Below are positions 17,337-26,703 of a stretch of 64,000 nucleotides of DNA, piece after piece; the stretch's first letter is position 1, and every line of letters begins with the position of its first letter. The notes below the pieces were generated by a model. It did no database searches. It was not told where the DNA came from and saw only the letters and a program-made list of their open reading frames with translations. The DNA is from Roseobacter sp. GAI101. Lineage in GTDB: Bacteria; Pseudomonadota; Alphaproteobacteria; Rhodobacterales; Rhodobacteraceae. A program made the translations under genes and the position numbers. Location of the stretch: NCBI RefSeq assembly GCF_000156335.1, contig NZ_DS999213.1:3192698-3256697 (forward strand). The letters run 5' to 3'.

Positions 17337-18698
17337 CTATTTCTTGCCGGGTGTGCCGTCGAATTTCTTCTCGAGGCTTTCCCAGCAGTCGATGTAGTCA
17401 TCCTGCAAGGGAGCCTCATTCGCGGCAAATTCGGTCAGGTGTTGGGGGAACCGTGTTTCGAACATGAACGACATGGTGTTGTCCAGCTTGCTTGCGGTCA
17501 AGTCGGCGTTTGACGCCCCTTCAAAAGCGTTCTTGTCCGGGCCATGGGGCAACATCATGTTATGCAGGGACATGCCGCCGGGAATGAAGCCTTTGGGTTT
17601 GGCGTCATATTGGCCATAGATATTGCCCATCAGTTCAGACATCACGTTTTTATGGTACCATGGCGGGCGGAAGGTGTCTTCGGCGACCATCCAGCGTTCG
17701 CGAAACAGCACGAAGTCGATGTTTGCGGTCCCTTCCACGCCAGACGCTGCGGTCAGCACCGTAAAGATGGACGGGTCGGGGTGATCGAACAGGACTGCGC
17801 CCACGGGGCAATAGGTCCGCAGGTCGTATTTCACGGGGGCGTAGTTGCCATGCCATGCGACCACATCCAAAGGCGAATGGCCGATCTTGGTCTCGTGGAA
17901 CTGGCCGCACCATTTGATCGTGACGGTAGACGGCGCGTCGCGGTCTTCGAAGGCGGCGACGGGTGTCTTGAAATCCCGACGGTTGGCCATGCAGTTCGCA
18001 CCGATGGGACCGCGACCGGGCAGTTCGAATTTCTGGCCGTAGTTTTCGCACACAAAGCCGCGCGCTGGGCCTTCGATCACTTCGACGCGGTACACCAGTC
18101 CGCGCGGGATGATCGCGATTTCCTTTGGCTCAAGGTCGATCACGCCCAATTCGGTGCAAAAGCGCAGACGGCCTTCCTGCGGGACGATCAACAATTCGCT
18201 GTCGGCTGAATAAAAATACGCATCGACCATGCTGTCGGTGACCAGATAGATGTGGCTGGCCATGCCGACCTGGGTGTTCACATCACCTGCGGTGGTCATG
18301 GTGCGCATGCCAGTCAGCCATGTAAGTTTCTCGGTCGAGTGCGGGACCGGATCCCAGCGATATTGGCCAAGGCTGGTCACATCCTGCGGGATATGCGGCG
18401 CGGATTTCCAATAGGGCAGGTCGATTTTTTCGTAGCGGTGCGAATGTTTGACCGAAGGCCGTATGCGGTAGCACCATGTGCGTTCGTTCTGGTGGCTGGG
18501 CGCGGTGAACGCTGTGCCGGACAGCTGTTCGCCATAAAGGCCGTAGTTGCACTTTTGCGGGCTGTTCATGCCTTGGGGCAGGGCACCGGGCAGGGCTTCG
18601 GTTTCAAAGTCATTGCCGAAACCGGGCATATAGCCTTCGGTCGTGCCCATGGGGCTGGCGGCGGTCTTCAGGTTGGATGGGGTCACTTGGCGGTTCAT
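17337..18698 (-). CDS. hmgA: Homogentisate 1,2-dioxygenase
   Basis: Cleaves the homogentisate ring with O2 to maleylacetoacetate, using Fe(II). The 453-residue product has the iron-ligand stretch [10 protein letters not shown] (His and Glu) and the later HGPD motif with the third ligand. ATG 18698 has GGGAGG just upstream; the longer frame to 18764 crosses the shared promoter with marR. It is the first gene of the - strand operon hmgA-fahA-MBL-monooxygenase-DUF2783. Confidence 0.95.
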   Translation of the reverse strand: MNRQVTPSNLKTAASPMGTTEGYMPGFGNDFETEALPGALPQGMNSPQKCNYGLYGEQLSGTAFTAPSHQNERTWCYRIRPSVKHSHRYEKIDLPYWKSAPHIPQDVTSLGQYRWDPVPHSTEKLTWLTGMRTMTTAGDVNTQVGMASHIYLVTDSMVDAYFYSADSELLIVPQEGRLRFCTELGVIDLEPKEIAIIPRGLVYRVEVIEGPARGFVCENYGQKFELPGRGPIGANCMANRRDFKTPVAAFEDRDAPSTVTIKWCGQFHETKIGHSPLDVVAWHGNYAPVKYDLRTYCPVGAVLFDHPDPSIFTVLTAASGVEGTANIDFVLFRERWMVAEDTFRPPWYHKNVMSELMGNIYGQYDAKPKGFIPGGMSLHNMMLPHGPDKNAFEGASNADLTASKLDNTMSFMFETRFPQHLTEFAANEAPLQDDYIDCWESLEKKFDGTPGKK

Positions 18699-18733
18699 CA
18701 AAGCCTCCCTTGCAAAATCTGTTGCGTTTGTAA

Positions 18734-18751
18734 TAGTTGTTTTTGTAACTA
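18734..18751. promoter_or_regulatory. Candidate MarR operator between hmgA and marR
   Basis: TAGTT-N8-AACTA forms an inverted repeat in the 64-base divergent spacer, and looser symmetry (TTG...CAA) extends outward. MarR repressors bind such palindromes of about 18 bases between divergent genes. No binding data; inferred from place and symmetry. Confidence 0.5.
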
Positions 18752-18762
18752 ACAAGCGATCC

Positions 18763-19218
18763 ATGCGAATGACCGACGAAAATTTCGACCTGACCCATTT
18801 TCTGCCCTACCTGCTGAACCAAGCGGCCGAGGCCAGCAGCCTCGCGTTCCAGCAGATTTACAAGGAACGCTATGGCATGCTGCGGGCCGAGTGGCGGGTG
18901 CTGTTTCATCTGGGGCTATACGGCCAGTTGACCGCAAGCGAGATTGGCCTGCGCGCCAACATGCACAAGACCAAGATCAGCCGGGCGGTACAAAAACTGA
19001 CCGAACGCCGATTTGTGACCCGTGCGCGCGATGCGGGTGATCGCCGGCTTGAGCATTTGGCGCTGACGCCGCCGGGGCAAGCGGCTTATGAGGACTTGCA
19101 CAGCGTCGCGCAACGCTATGATGCGGCGTTGACCGAAGACCTGAGCGCCGCCGAGCGTGAAGCGTTGCGCAAGTTGCTTGTGAAATTGTCCAAGACGCCG
19201 CTTGCAGGCTTTACTTGA
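18763..19218 (+). CDS. MarR-family regulator of the homogentisate operon
   Basis: A 151-residue winged-helix regulator with the MarR DNA-binding core ([20 protein letters not shown], then [15 protein letters not shown] in the wing). It is divergent from hmgA with 64 bases between starts, the usual layout for a local repressor answering to an aromatic ligand. ATG 18763 and ATG 18769 are both possible starts. The ligand may be homogentisate or a precursor; that is inference from position. Confidence 0.85.
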   Translation: MRMTDENFDLTHFLPYLLNQAAEASSLAFQQIYKERYGMLRAEWRVLFHLGLYGQLTASEIGLRANMHKTKISRAVQKLTERRFVTRARDAGDRRLEHLALTPPGQAAYEDLHSVAQRYDAALTEDLSAAEREALRKLLVKLSKTPLAGFT

Positions 19219-19244
19219 TCGCGCGAACAGGTCACCGCTTGGGC

Positions 19245-20126
19245 ATGTCGGATCAAGCACGCGGCCTTTTCATCACGCTTTTGGGTATCCTTTTTGTGGT
19301 GCCGGATTCACTGTTCGTGCGTCTGATTGATGCGCCCGCGCTGACGATCGCGTTTTGGCGGCTGCTGCTGGCAGGCGGGATGATCACTCTGGGCATTTTG
19401 GCAATGCAGGGCACGGGACCGTTCCGGGCCGTGCTGCGGATGGGCCGCTATGGCGTGATCTACATGATCGGCACCGGGTTCAGCGGTCTGTTGTTCGTGA
19501 TGGCGGTCAGTCTGACGTCGGTGGCCAATGCCGTCTTTATTCTGGCGTCGATGCCGATCTTTGCCATGATCTATAGCCGTATATTTTTAGCGGAACCGAT
19601 CAGCCGCCGGATGCTGATCACCATTGCGGTGGTCTTGGTCGGGATCGCGATCATCGCCTATGGGGCGGGCGAGACGGCTCATGCCAGCCTTGCAGGTGAT
19701 TTGCTGGCCTTGGCGGTTTCCGCGCTGTTTGCGGCGGGGCTGACGGCGGCGCGGCATGCGCGGGCCATATCCATGGTGCCGGGGGTGGGCATGGCGTATC
19801 TGATCGGTGCCTGTCTGATCGCGCCTTTCGCCCATCCGCTGGACATGCCCCTGTCGCAAGCGCCGCTGGTGCTGGCGCATGGCGGGGTGATTGTGCTCAG
19901 CTCAATCTTTCTGGCTTTGGGGCCGCGCTATATCACCTCGGCCGAAGTGGGGCTGCTGGTGCTGCTGGAATCGGTACTGGCCCCGCTGCTGGCCTGGGGT
20001 GTGATCGGCGAAAACCCGGGGGCTTATGCGCTGCTCGGGGGCGGCTTGGTGATCGTGACACTGTTCATATCAAACATGATCGTTCTGGTACGGCGCGGGC
20101 CGAAACCGGGCCCGATCAGAAGTTGA
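19245..20126 (+). CDS. DMT/EamA-family transporter
   Basis: A 293-residue inner-membrane protein with about ten hydrophobic segments in two EamA repeats, and Gly-rich helices such as MIGTGFSGLLFVMAV. Drug/metabolite transporters of this kind export amino acids or metabolites; the substrate is unknown. ATG 19245 is preferred over TTG 19215, which overlaps marR. Its end overlaps the mipZ 3' end by 11 bases in convergent orientation. Confidence 0.8.
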   Translation: MSDQARGLFITLLGILFVVPDSLFVRLIDAPALTIAFWRLLLAGGMITLGILAMQGTGPFRAVLRMGRYGVIYMIGTGFSGLLFVMAVSLTSVANAVFILASMPIFAMIYSRIFLAEPISRRMLITIAVVLVGIAIIAYGAGETAHASLAGDLLALAVSALFAAGLTAARHARAISMVPGVGMAYLIGACLIAPFAHPLDMPLSQAPLVLAHGGVIVLSSIFLALGPRYITSAEVGLLVLLESVLAPLLAWGVIGENPGAYALLGGGLVIVTLFISNMIVLVRRGPKPGPIRS

Positions 20127-20925
20127 TTTCAACACCCGGCAGGTTCAAAGCCTTCATCAGATCGCGCAATTCCTGACGCGCGGCCACATTAGAGATGTTC
20201 AACTGCTTCACGCCGATGTCCTTGAGGTCCAGCAAGGTCAGTCCGCGCGGGAACAGCTCGCGGAAGATCACGCGTTCGTTGAAGCCGGGGGCGATGCGGA
20301 ACCCGATGCGCTTGCTCAGGTTGCTGATCGCGCGCTCCATCTTGTCCTTGTTGACCATGCGCTGCGCGCCCATGCGGTTGCGCACCACGATCCAGTCGAT
20401 CGGGTCAAGCCCGGCTTGCGCCCGCAGTTGCCGCGCGTTCCAGACCATTTCCGAATAGACCGACGGGCCGGTGATCTTGTCCCCGGTGGCGTCGGTGTGG
20501 GCCAGAAGATCAAAGTCGATGAAGCTGTCGTTCAGCGGGGTGATCAACGTATCGGCCAGCGAATGGGCTACCTGGCTCAGGCGCGTATGGGAGCCGGGGC
20601 AATCGATCAGAATGAAATCGCTGTCGGGCTCAAGTTCGGCAACGGCAGCGCTCAGGCGGTGGTCGTAAATGTTTTCACCGGGCTGCAAAGTGTCTGCGTC
20701 AATCTCTGGCAGTTCGTGCATATGGGGTGACGGAAGGTCAAGATCGGCCGTCTTGAGGAATGATTTCCGGTTGTCGATATACCGACCGAAGGTGCGCTGG
20801 CGCAGGTCCAGATCCAGAACGCTGGTCTTGTGCCCCATGCGTGCCAGGGCCGTCGCCACATGCATCGAGACCGTCGATTTCCCCGCCCCGCCTTTTTCAT
20901 TTCCGACGACGATAATATGCGACAT
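20116..20925 (-). CDS. mipZ: Division-plane positioning ATPase MipZ
   Basis: A 269-residue ParA/MinD-type P-loop ATPase. It has the deviant Walker A NEKGGAGKST (residues 9-18), VLDLDLRQRTFGRY in place of the ParA switch region, and the Walker B-like FILIDCPGSHT. This pattern matches MipZ, which forms gradients from the ParB-origin complex and blocks FtsZ assembly away from midcell in alphaproteobacteria. It follows rpmE on the same strand after about 260 bases holding a terminator, so it is probably transcribed separately. Confidence 0.88.
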   Translation of the reverse strand: MSHIIVVGNEKGGAGKSTVSMHVATALARMGHKTSVLDLDLRQRTFGRYIDNRKSFLKTADLDLPSPHMHELPEIDADTLQPGENIYDHRLSAAVAELEPDSDFILIDCPGSHTRLSQVAHSLADTLITPLNDSFIDFDLLAHTDATGDKITGPSVYSEMVWNARQLRAQAGLDPIDWIVVRNRMGAQRMVNKDKMERAISNLSKRIGFRIAPGFNERVIFRELFPRGLTLLDLKDIGVKQLNISNVAARQELRDLMKALNLPGVEINF

Positions 20926-20945
20926 TGTCTAAGGTCCCTCATTCA

Positions 20946-20982
20946 CCCAAGGATTTTGCTTGGGCCACATTAGAGCCAAGCA
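20946..20982 (-). promoter_or_regulatory. Overlapping hairpins in the mipZ leader
   Basis: CCCAAG/CTTGGG (20946-20951 with 20959-20964) and TGCTTGG/CCAAGCA (20957-20963 with 20976-20982) share the middle arm, so only one can form at a time. They lie 21-57 bases upstream of the mipZ start. This could be a leader switch or just a protein-binding inverted repeat. Confidence 0.35.
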
Positions 20983-21132
20983 TATGGCAGACAAGGTTGT
21001 TTTGAAAGCACTTGCGCACTGATAACTAGCGTTTATGTCGTCGCAGCCACGCCGGGTGCAGGCCCTTGCGGAGCCGGCGAAATGTCAGCGAAACGAAACA
21101 GCGCTGACGCCAAAACATCTATCCTTCAAAGC

Positions 21133-21164
21133 AAAATGGCGCGCCCCGAAGGACACGCCATTTT
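21133..21164 (-). terminator. Terminator of the rplS-rpmE unit
   Basis: AAAATGGCG...CGCCATTTT forms a 9-bp stem just 24 bases beyond the rpmE stop, with partial pairing inside the loop. On the - strand it ends in TTTTGCTTT. Confidence 0.7.
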
Positions 21165-21187
21165 CAATTCGCAATTTGCGGAAAGGT

Positions 21188-21409
21188 TTAGAAACCCAGA
21201 CCGGCGTATTTGTTCTTGAATTTCGACACGCGGCCACCGGTGTCCATAAGACGCGATGTGCCGCCGTTCCATGCGGGGTGCACGGAAGGGTCAATATCCA
21301 AGGAAAGCTGGTCGCCTTCTTTGCCGTAGGTCGATTTCATTTCCAGGACCGTGCCGTCTGTAAGTTTGACGTTGATCGTGTGGTATTCGGGGTGTGTATC
21401 GGCTTTCAT
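21188..21409 (-). CDS. rpmE: 50S ribosomal protein L31
   Basis: A 73-residue L31 of the cysteine-less type (no CxxC zinc motif), with the family stretches [15 protein letters not shown] and [15 protein letters not shown] and the C-terminal [14 protein letters not shown]. It joins the central protuberance of the 50S subunit. It follows rplS by 11 bases and ends at a terminator. Confidence 0.96.
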   Translation of the reverse strand: MKADTHPEYHTINVKLTDGTVLEMKSTYGKEGDQLSLDIDPSVHPAWNGGTSRLMDTGGRVSKFKNKYAGLGF

Positions 21410-21420
21410 GACAGCTCTCC

Positions 21421-21804
21421 TTACGCGTTCGCGCCAGATTTTGGCTTATAATGTGCGTTCTCGACGATCCGTGCCGATTTACCGCGACGGCTGCGCAGGT
21501 AGTACAGTTTTGCACGACGGACGCGGCCACGACGGACGACTTCGATGCTGTCGATGTTTGTGGAATGCAGTGGGAACACACGTTCCACGCCTTCACCAAA
21601 GGAAATCTTGCGCACGGTGAACGAACCGGCAATGCCGTGGCCGTTGTTGCGTGCGATGCAGACGCCTTCGTAATTCTGGACACGGGTACGGGTACCTTCG
21701 GTCACTTTAAAGCCCACGCGGATTGTGTCTCCGGCGCGGAAATCTGGGATCACTTTGCCCAGTTCGGCGATTTGTTCCGCCTCGATCTCTGCAATCAGGT
21801 TCAT
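21421..21804 (-). CDS. rplS: 50S ribosomal protein L19
   Basis: A 127-residue L19 with typical stretches ([51 protein letters not shown]) and a short C-terminal tail. L19 sits at the 30S-50S interface. In most bacteria rplS follows trmD directly; here purC and a 239-base leader lie between. That leader may carry its own promoter or an autoregulatory structure, but I recognise no named motif. Confidence 0.97.
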   Translation of the reverse strand: MNLIAEIEAEQIAELGKVIPDFRAGDTIRVGFKVTEGTRTRVQNYEGVCIARNNGHGIAGSFTVRKISFGEGVERVFPLHSTNIDSIEVVRRGRVRRAKLYYLRSRRGKSARIVENAHYKPKSGANA

Positions 21805-22043
21805 CTGATGCTTCTCCTATGAATGCTCGCGGTTAATCCACGAAGTTTTGTGCGATCCCAGAGCTTCGGTCTGTCTGTCGGGCCTGCCGTGGCAGCCCAT
21901 CGAAGGTAGCATCATCTTTGCTTCAGGTTTCTGCCTACGCAGAAAAGGTCGGGCCGCATGAAGCGATTCCAGACTTAGGCGTCGTATAGGCGGGAAAATG
22001 GGGTGGATCAAGAGGGTTTCGCGCCCCCTTGAGCCTGTTGGTT

Positions 22044-23003
22044 TCAGGTCGTGAAATACGGTGCCAGATTGGCGCGGACGCGGTCCAGCACGGTATCGCC
22101 ATCCATGTTGGGCTCAAAAATCTGGCCGGTGATCGCCTGATAGGCGTCGATATAGACTTGGGAAGTCGCGGCGATCAGATCGGCGGGAATTTCAGGAATA
22201 TCGTCAACATAGGGATCGCAGCGCGCATCGACCCATGACCGGATCACGTCCTTGTCAAAGGACGGCGGACGGGTGCCGTTCTCAAGCGCGGATTGATAGC
22301 CGTCAGCCAACCAGAACCGCGAACTGTCAGGGGTGTGGATTTCATCGGCCAGCATCAGCTTGCCGTCGGCATCGGTGCCGAATTCATATTTCGTATCAAC
22401 CAGGATCAACCCGTTCTGGGCAGCCATTTCCTGACCGCGTGCGAACAGACGCAGGGCGATGTCGCTGATTTCGTCCCATTGCGCCTGGGTCAAAAGCCCT
22501 TGTTCCACGATTTCAGTGGCTGTCAGGGGCGCGTCATGACCTCCGTCGAACTCCTTGGACGTGGGCGTGATGATCGCCTGCGGCAAAGCTTCGTTATCGC
22601 GCAGCCCGTCCGGAAAGCGATGGCCGTACATCTCGCGCTCACCCTTTTTATAAAGCGTCAGGACCGAGGTCCCGGTGGAGCCTGCCAGGTATCCGCGCAC
22701 GACGATTTCAATCGGCAGGATGTCCAGACGTTTGCCGATCACCACATTGGGGTCGGGATAGTCCAGCACGTGATTGGGGCAGATGTCGGTCGTGTGGTCG
22801 AACCAGAACCGCGCGGTCTGGGTCAGCACCTGCCCCTTGAACGGGATAGAGGCCAGTATGCGGTCAAACGCGGAAATCCGGTCGGACGATATCAGGATGC
22901 GGCGGCCATCGGGCAAATCATAGCAATCGCGCACTTTGCCGAAATAGGGGTTCGGCAGTTCGTCGATGCGGGCATGGTCCAGGATGCGGCTTAGGTCTGT
23001 CAT
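22044..23003 (-). CDS. purC: Phosphoribosylaminoimidazole-succinocarboxamide synthase, long form
   Basis: Makes SAICAR from CAIR, aspartate and ATP in purine synthesis. The 319-residue product shows [29 protein letters not shown] and LVDTKYEFG. It is of the longer class rather than the short PurC of about 237 residues. ATG 23003 overlaps the trmD stop by 4 bases. Its place between trmD and rplS is unusual and suggests insertion into the ribosomal operon. Whether a second, short purC exists in the genome is unknown. Confidence 0.93.
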   Translation of the reverse strand: MTDLSRILDHARIDELPNPYFGKVRDCYDLPDGRRILISSDRISAFDRILASIPFKGQVLTQTARFWFDHTTDICPNHVLDYPDPNVVIGKRLDILPIEIVVRGYLAGSTGTSVLTLYKKGEREMYGHRFPDGLRDNEALPQAIITPTSKEFDGGHDAPLTATEIVEQGLLTQAQWDEISDIALRLFARGQEMAAQNGLILVDTKYEFGTDADGKLMLADEIHTPDSSRFWLADGYQSALENGTRPPSFDKDVIRSWVDARCDPYVDDIPEIPADLIAATSQVYIDAYQAITGQIFEPNMDGDTVLDRVRANLAPYFTT

Positions 23004-23803
23004 GATTTGCCTTTTGGTTTGGGCGTGTATTTGGCCCACATATCAGGGCGGCGTTGTTCTGTCAGCCTTTCGGCCTGTGTCTGACGCCATTTAGCGATCT
23101 CGCCGTGGTTGCCGGACATCAGGACCGGCGGAATTTCGTGACCGTTCCACTCTGCGGGGCGGGTGTATTGCGGATGCTCCAGCAGGCCCGAGGCATGGCT
23201 TTCCTCGACCGTGCTGTCGGCATTGCCCAGCACGCCGGGCAGCAGGCGCACGGTGGCGTCAATCATCGCCTGCGCGGCAAGTTCACCACCGGTCATGACG
23301 AAGTCCCCAAGCGAGACTTCAGTGATGCCATAATGCTGGATCACCCGTTCGTCCACGCCTTCGAAGCGACCGCACAGCATGGTGACGCCCGCACAGCTTG
23401 CCAGATCCTGCGCCATCGCCTGATCGAAACGCCGTCCGCGTGGCGACATGTACAGGATCGGCCAGCGCCCGGCAGCGCCGGCCATCGCAGCCTCGATCGC
23501 GGGGCCGACGACGTCCGCGCGCATGACCATGCCGGCACCGCCACCGGCGGGGGTATCATCGACATTGCGGTGCTTGCCCACGCCATAGCCGCGCAGGTCA
23601 TGGGTGCGCAGTTGCCACGTGCCCTCTTGCAGGGCACGGCCGGTCAGGCTGGCCCCCAGCACGCCGGGGAAAAGTTCGGGAAAAAGGGTGACCACCTCGG
23701 CCCGCCAAACGCCTGCGTAATCAGGCGTATCCTGCATCAGCTCGCGCGGTTTGAGCGTCGGGCGTATGGATTGGCGACCATGGGAGCGGTTGTGAGTGGT
23801 CAT
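23000..23803 (-). CDS. trmD: tRNA (guanine-37 N1)-methyltransferase
   Basis: Methylates G37 of tRNAs with a G36 to prevent frameshifting. The 267-residue product has the SPOUT-knot stretches [28 protein letters not shown] and [12 protein letters not shown]. About 25 extra N-terminal residues come before the usual start; an in-frame ATG at residue 23 (MQDTPDYAG) is an alternative. The first ATG overlaps the sulfotransferase stop by 4 bases. Confidence 0.93.
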   Translation of the reverse strand: MTTHNRSHGRQSIRPTLKPRELMQDTPDYAGVWRAEVVTLFPELFPGVLGASLTGRALQEGTWQLRTHDLRGYGVGKHRNVDDTPAGGGAGMVMRADVVGPAIEAAMAGAAGRWPILYMSPRGRRFDQAMAQDLASCAGVTMLCGRFEGVDERVIQHYGITEVSLGDFVMTGGELAAQAMIDATVRLLPGVLGNADSTVEESHASGLLEHPQYTRPAEWNGHEIPPVLMSGNHGEIAKWRQTQAERLTEQRRPDMWAKYTPKPKGKS

Positions 23804-24588
23804 GTGATGTTGGCCTTTGCCATGATGGCTTTTTTGGTGGCGACGCGTTTTTCAGGGTCTTTGACAGTTCTGTTGACATCGAGCAAGTCCAGCAGTGTCG
23901 CCATGTCGGGGCGGATGTTTTCCGCCGGGGCCGCCTGCAACGTATCGCGCAGGTCCTGGGGGATATCGCAAAGGTCCAGCAGCGGGTCGGCCGGGCCAAG
24001 CGGGCGGTGCCTGCTGTCCTCAAGCGCGCAGTGATGGGTGGGGCAGGGCACGCGGCTGGCGATCTCGTTGACCATATGGGTCAGGTCCCCCGCGCCATGG
24101 AATTTCCCGAGGAACGCGTCAAGATCCAGCGTCATCGACGACGATTTGACATGCTGCCAGTAGGCCGACACTAGCCAATCCGCCTGATTGCGGGTGGACA
24201 GGTAAATCTGAATATCCGCTGCGGGAAATTTCTGCTGCGCGATGGACCAGAAGCTATAAAGCATGATCGGCATGGCACTGTAATCCATCAGATCGCCGCG
24301 CCCGGGCAGATGACCGCCCAGTTCCTCGGAGGTGATGACCAGCGTGCGCCGCGGCATCGGCGGCAGGTCATCCAAGAGGGCATGAAACCGGGTTTCGGCC
24401 TTGATCAGGGTCAGCGGGTCGCGCCATGTTGAATAGCCGCGCGTGGCGCTGATCAGTTCGCGCATCTGCGGCGGCAGGCGCATGGCAAGCCGTGACTTCA
24501 GAGCGGGCCGGTTGGCACGCAGGGTGGTGGTCAGGCTGGTGGTGCCAGTCTTGTGAAATCCGGTGTGCAGGATGATCCGACGCGGCAT
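23800..24588 (-). CDS. Sulfotransferase-like protein 2
   Basis: A 262-residue protein with the PAPS 5'-phosphosulfate-binding loop near its N-terminus (HTGFHKTGTTSLTTTL) and a later SxxNQADWLVSAYW stretch resembling the 3'-phosphate-binding region (STRNQADW). Such proteins move sulfate from PAPS to a sugar, lipid or other hydroxyl acceptor; the acceptor is unknown. It is a diverged duplicate of the gene directly upstream, shares one base with it, and overlaps trmD by 4. A nucleotide-kinase-like P-loop is the alternative reading of the motif. Confidence 0.75.
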   Translation of the reverse strand: MPRRIILHTGFHKTGTTSLTTTLRANRPALKSRLAMRLPPQMRELISATRGYSTWRDPLTLIKAETRFHALLDDLPPMPRRTLVITSEELGGHLPGRGDLMDYSAMPIMLYSFWSIAQQKFPAADIQIYLSTRNQADWLVSAYWQHVKSSSMTLDLDAFLGKFHGAGDLTHMVNEIASRVPCPTHHCALEDSRHRPLGPADPLLDLCDIPQDLRDTLQAAPAENIRPDMATLLDLLDVNRTVKDPEKRVATKKAIMAKANIT

Positions 24589-25364
24589 TATCCGATTTCC
24601 CCGTTCAATTTCAGCCGCGCGGCGCGGGCGTCGTGATCGCTGAGGTCCGACAGGTTGATCCTGAGAAAGGCATCCAGCTGTTCCGGGGGCGGTGCCCTGT
24701 TGGCCCAGGCAGCAGGGGACAGCATCGCGCGTTGATCTGGCTGTAGGGTCGTGAGGTCCAGCAGGTGGTCCAACATCCCCAAGCGTGATGTGCCGGTGTC
24801 CTCAACCGGAACGGCGGTGACCTTGCGGGACGGCAAGGCTGACTTGATCGCTTTCAATATTCCGTCCAGTTGCGCTGAAGATGCGTAGGTTTCGATATAG
24901 GCATCTGCGGGCATACGCATCCGCGACGCGCGCAGGTGTTGGGCATGACAGCTTTTCAGCCACGCGTCCGGCGCACGGGTGGAAAAGAAAAACGACTGCT
25001 CGGCGTTTGGATGCACGGCGTCGAACGCGGCGCTGATGGTGGACAAAAGGCGCGGGGCCGCGCCGTAATCAGGTACATTGTCGCGACCGGGAATCTGCCC
25101 GCACAGGCTTTCCGAGGTGATGATGACCGTGTCCGTATCCGGCGTGATCCGTTCGGCGACTTGCGTGGCTTCATAGATCACAAGCGCAAGTTCAACGGGC
25201 TTGAGGCTGACGGAATAGCCTTTGGCTGCCCCCGTCAGACCGGGCATGTCTTCCTTCTGGATGATCCGAATGCCGGGCCAAAGACGGTTCTGGTTCTCTC
25301 GCAGCGCCGCTTGCAAGGTCGAAGTTCCCGTCTTGTGAAAGCCTGGATGGAAGATCACCTTCAT
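24588..25364 (-). CDS. Sulfotransferase-like protein 1
   Basis: A 258-residue homologue of the next gene, with the same start (HPGFHKTGTSTLQAAL), the same TSESLCGQIPGRDN versus TSEELGGHLPGRGD block, and STRAPDAWLKS in the 3'-phosphate-binding region. The pair therefore arose by tandem duplication and diverged. It follows rimM after 42 bases. No glycosyltransferase or polysaccharide genes adjoin to hint at the acceptor. Confidence 0.75.
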   Translation of the reverse strand: MKVIFHPGFHKTGTSTLQAALRENQNRLWPGIRIIQKEDMPGLTGAAKGYSVSLKPVELALVIYEATQVAERITPDTDTVIITSESLCGQIPGRDNVPDYGAAPRLLSTISAAFDAVHPNAEQSFFFSTRAPDAWLKSCHAQHLRASRMRMPADAYIETYASSAQLDGILKAIKSALPSRKVTAVPVEDTGTSRLGMLDHLLDLTTLQPDQRAMLSPAAWANRAPPPEQLDAFLRINLSDLSDHDARAARLKLNGEIG

Positions 25365-25406
25365 GAAACGCTCCGTTAGGCGGTGGGCGGTGGGGCGACC
25401 GAAGGA

Positions 25407-25952
25407 TCACGCCCCTTTGTGATCAGCATCCGCATCGGCTTTGGTATCGGGAAGGATGCCGTCGGGCGGATCGGCGATGATCCGGCCGCTGGCCAGATCG
25501 ACGGTGGGAACGGCGGCTTTGGTAAAGGGTAGAAATACAGTTGCCGAGGTGCCAGCCAATTGCGTTTCAAGCAGATCGTCAGCGCCGTGGTTCTGCACGG
25601 TCTTCACCTTGCCGATCAGGGTGCCGCCGGTGTCATAGACCTCGAGCCCCAAAAGGTCGGCATGGTAGAATTCATCATCGGGCAGGGAGGGCAATTGCGC
25701 GCGATCCGCATAAAGCAATGTGCCCCGCAGGGCATCGGCCTCTTCCTTGGAGGTGACATCGGTGATGCGCGCCACAAAGCCGTTCTTGATCGGGCGGACG
25801 AGGGCAAGCGCATACCTGCGGCTGCCGTCTTCGGATGTCAGGGGGCTGTAGTTCTCGATGTCCTCGGGGACGGCGCAATAGCTTTTGATGCGCAGTTCGC
25901 CGCGCACGCCATAGGACCCGGAGATGGCCCCGACAGGGATTTTATCGCTCAT
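25407..25952 (-). CDS. rimM: Ribosome maturation factor RimM
   Basis: Helps assemble the 30S head by binding S19. The 181-residue product has the N-terminal domain ([18 protein letters not shown]) and PRC-barrel half ([16 protein letters not shown]). It ends in a charged Asp/Ala tail. ATG 25952 overlaps the stop of the small membrane protein gene by 4 bases; the frame upstream of it to 25991 is in that gene's territory. Confidence 0.93.
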   Translation of the reverse strand: MSDKIPVGAISGSYGVRGELRIKSYCAVPEDIENYSPLTSEDGSRRYALALVRPIKNGFVARITDVTSKEEADALRGTLLYADRAQLPSLPDDEFYHADLLGLEVYDTGGTLIGKVKTVQNHGADDLLETQLAGTSATVFLPFTKAAVPTVDLASGRIIADPPDGILPDTKADADADHKGA

Positions 25953-26098
25953 TGCAAAAGCTCCGAATTGACGCAGATAGTGCCGGTCCATTGCCCTTCA
26001 CCGGCGGCGCATTCGCTTTTCATCAGCATGCGTTCGAACCCGATACCTATGGCGATACCGATGCCAAGAACAAGGAAGAGACGCAGCAGGCGAAACAT
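25949..26098 (-). CDS. 49-residue single-span membrane protein
   Basis: Starts [20 protein letters not shown], giving one membrane helix with basic residues before it, then a short tail with two cysteines (SECAAGEG and TICVN) that ends in the rimM overlap. The frame extends to 26215 but the ATG at 26098 fits the hydrophobic start, with AGAAAG upstream. The 4-base overlap with rimM supports real translation. Family not recognised; two tail cysteines could form a periplasmic disulfide. Confidence 0.6.
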   Translation of the reverse strand: MFRLLRLFLVLGIGIAIGIGFERMLMKSECAAGEGQWTGTICVNSELLQ

Positions 26099-26265
26099 CA
26101 GCGGCTTTCTATAAAGGGAACCACGCAAGGGGCGCGGTAGGGGTGTCTGACGAAACGTGTCGTCTACACCTATATCGGACGGTCGGCATTGGTAAAGAGA
26201 TGTCGTTACCGACACCGTCTAAGGTCATCCCGGCGCAGCCTGTGCCGCGCCGGGATGGGACGCAA

Positions 26266-26655
26266 TTATTCTGCGGCGGCTTCTTCTTCCGCTGGTGCGG
26301 CAGCAGCTTCAGCAGCGGCTGTCGCCTTGGCGGCTTTTTCTTCGACGCGCTCCTGGGCTTTCTTGCCCGGTGTACCCTTCTTGGGGTTGTTGCGCTCTGT
26401 CTTCGGGGTCACGCCAGCGGCTTCGAGCATGCGTGCAACGCGGTCGGTTGGCTGTGCGCCCTGGCCGATCCAGTACTGGACGCGCTCTACGTCCATCTTC
26501 ACGCGCTCTTCGCTGTCCTTGGCCAGCAGCGGGTTGTAGGTGCCCAGCTTTTCGATGAAGCGGCCGTCGCGTGGCATGCGGCTGTCGGCGGCAACGATGC
26601 GATAGAACGGGCGCTTTTTGGAACCGCCGCGGGCGAGACGAATTTTCATGGACAT
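26266..26655 (-). CDS. rpsP: 30S ribosomal protein S16
   Basis: A 129-residue S16 with [20 protein letters not shown] and [19 protein letters not shown]. The C-terminal 40 residues form an Ala/Glu/Lys-rich extension common in alphaproteobacteria. ATG 26649 (MKIRL) is an alternative start two codons in. It leads the rimM-trmD-rplS series. Confidence 0.96.
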   Translation of the reverse strand: MSMKIRLARGGSKKRPFYRIVAADSRMPRDGRFIEKLGTYNPLLAKDSEERVKMDVERVQYWIGQGAQPTDRVARMLEAAGVTPKTERNNPKKGTPGKKAQERVEEKAAKATAAAEAAAAPAEEEAAAE

Positions 26656-26682
26656 GATGTGTTTCCTTCAGGTTTAGACGTA

Positions 26683-26703
26683 GTGGGGTACACCCACCCT
26701 ACG
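26683..26703. repeat. Second copy of the ACCCACCCTACG repeat at the chorismate mutase stop
   Basis: GTGGGG-TAC-ACCCACC-CTACG shares TACACCCACCCTACG with 7458-7472. The repeat includes the TAG stop of the - strand chorismate mutase gene, so its insertion may have set that gene's 3' end. Confidence 0.6.
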
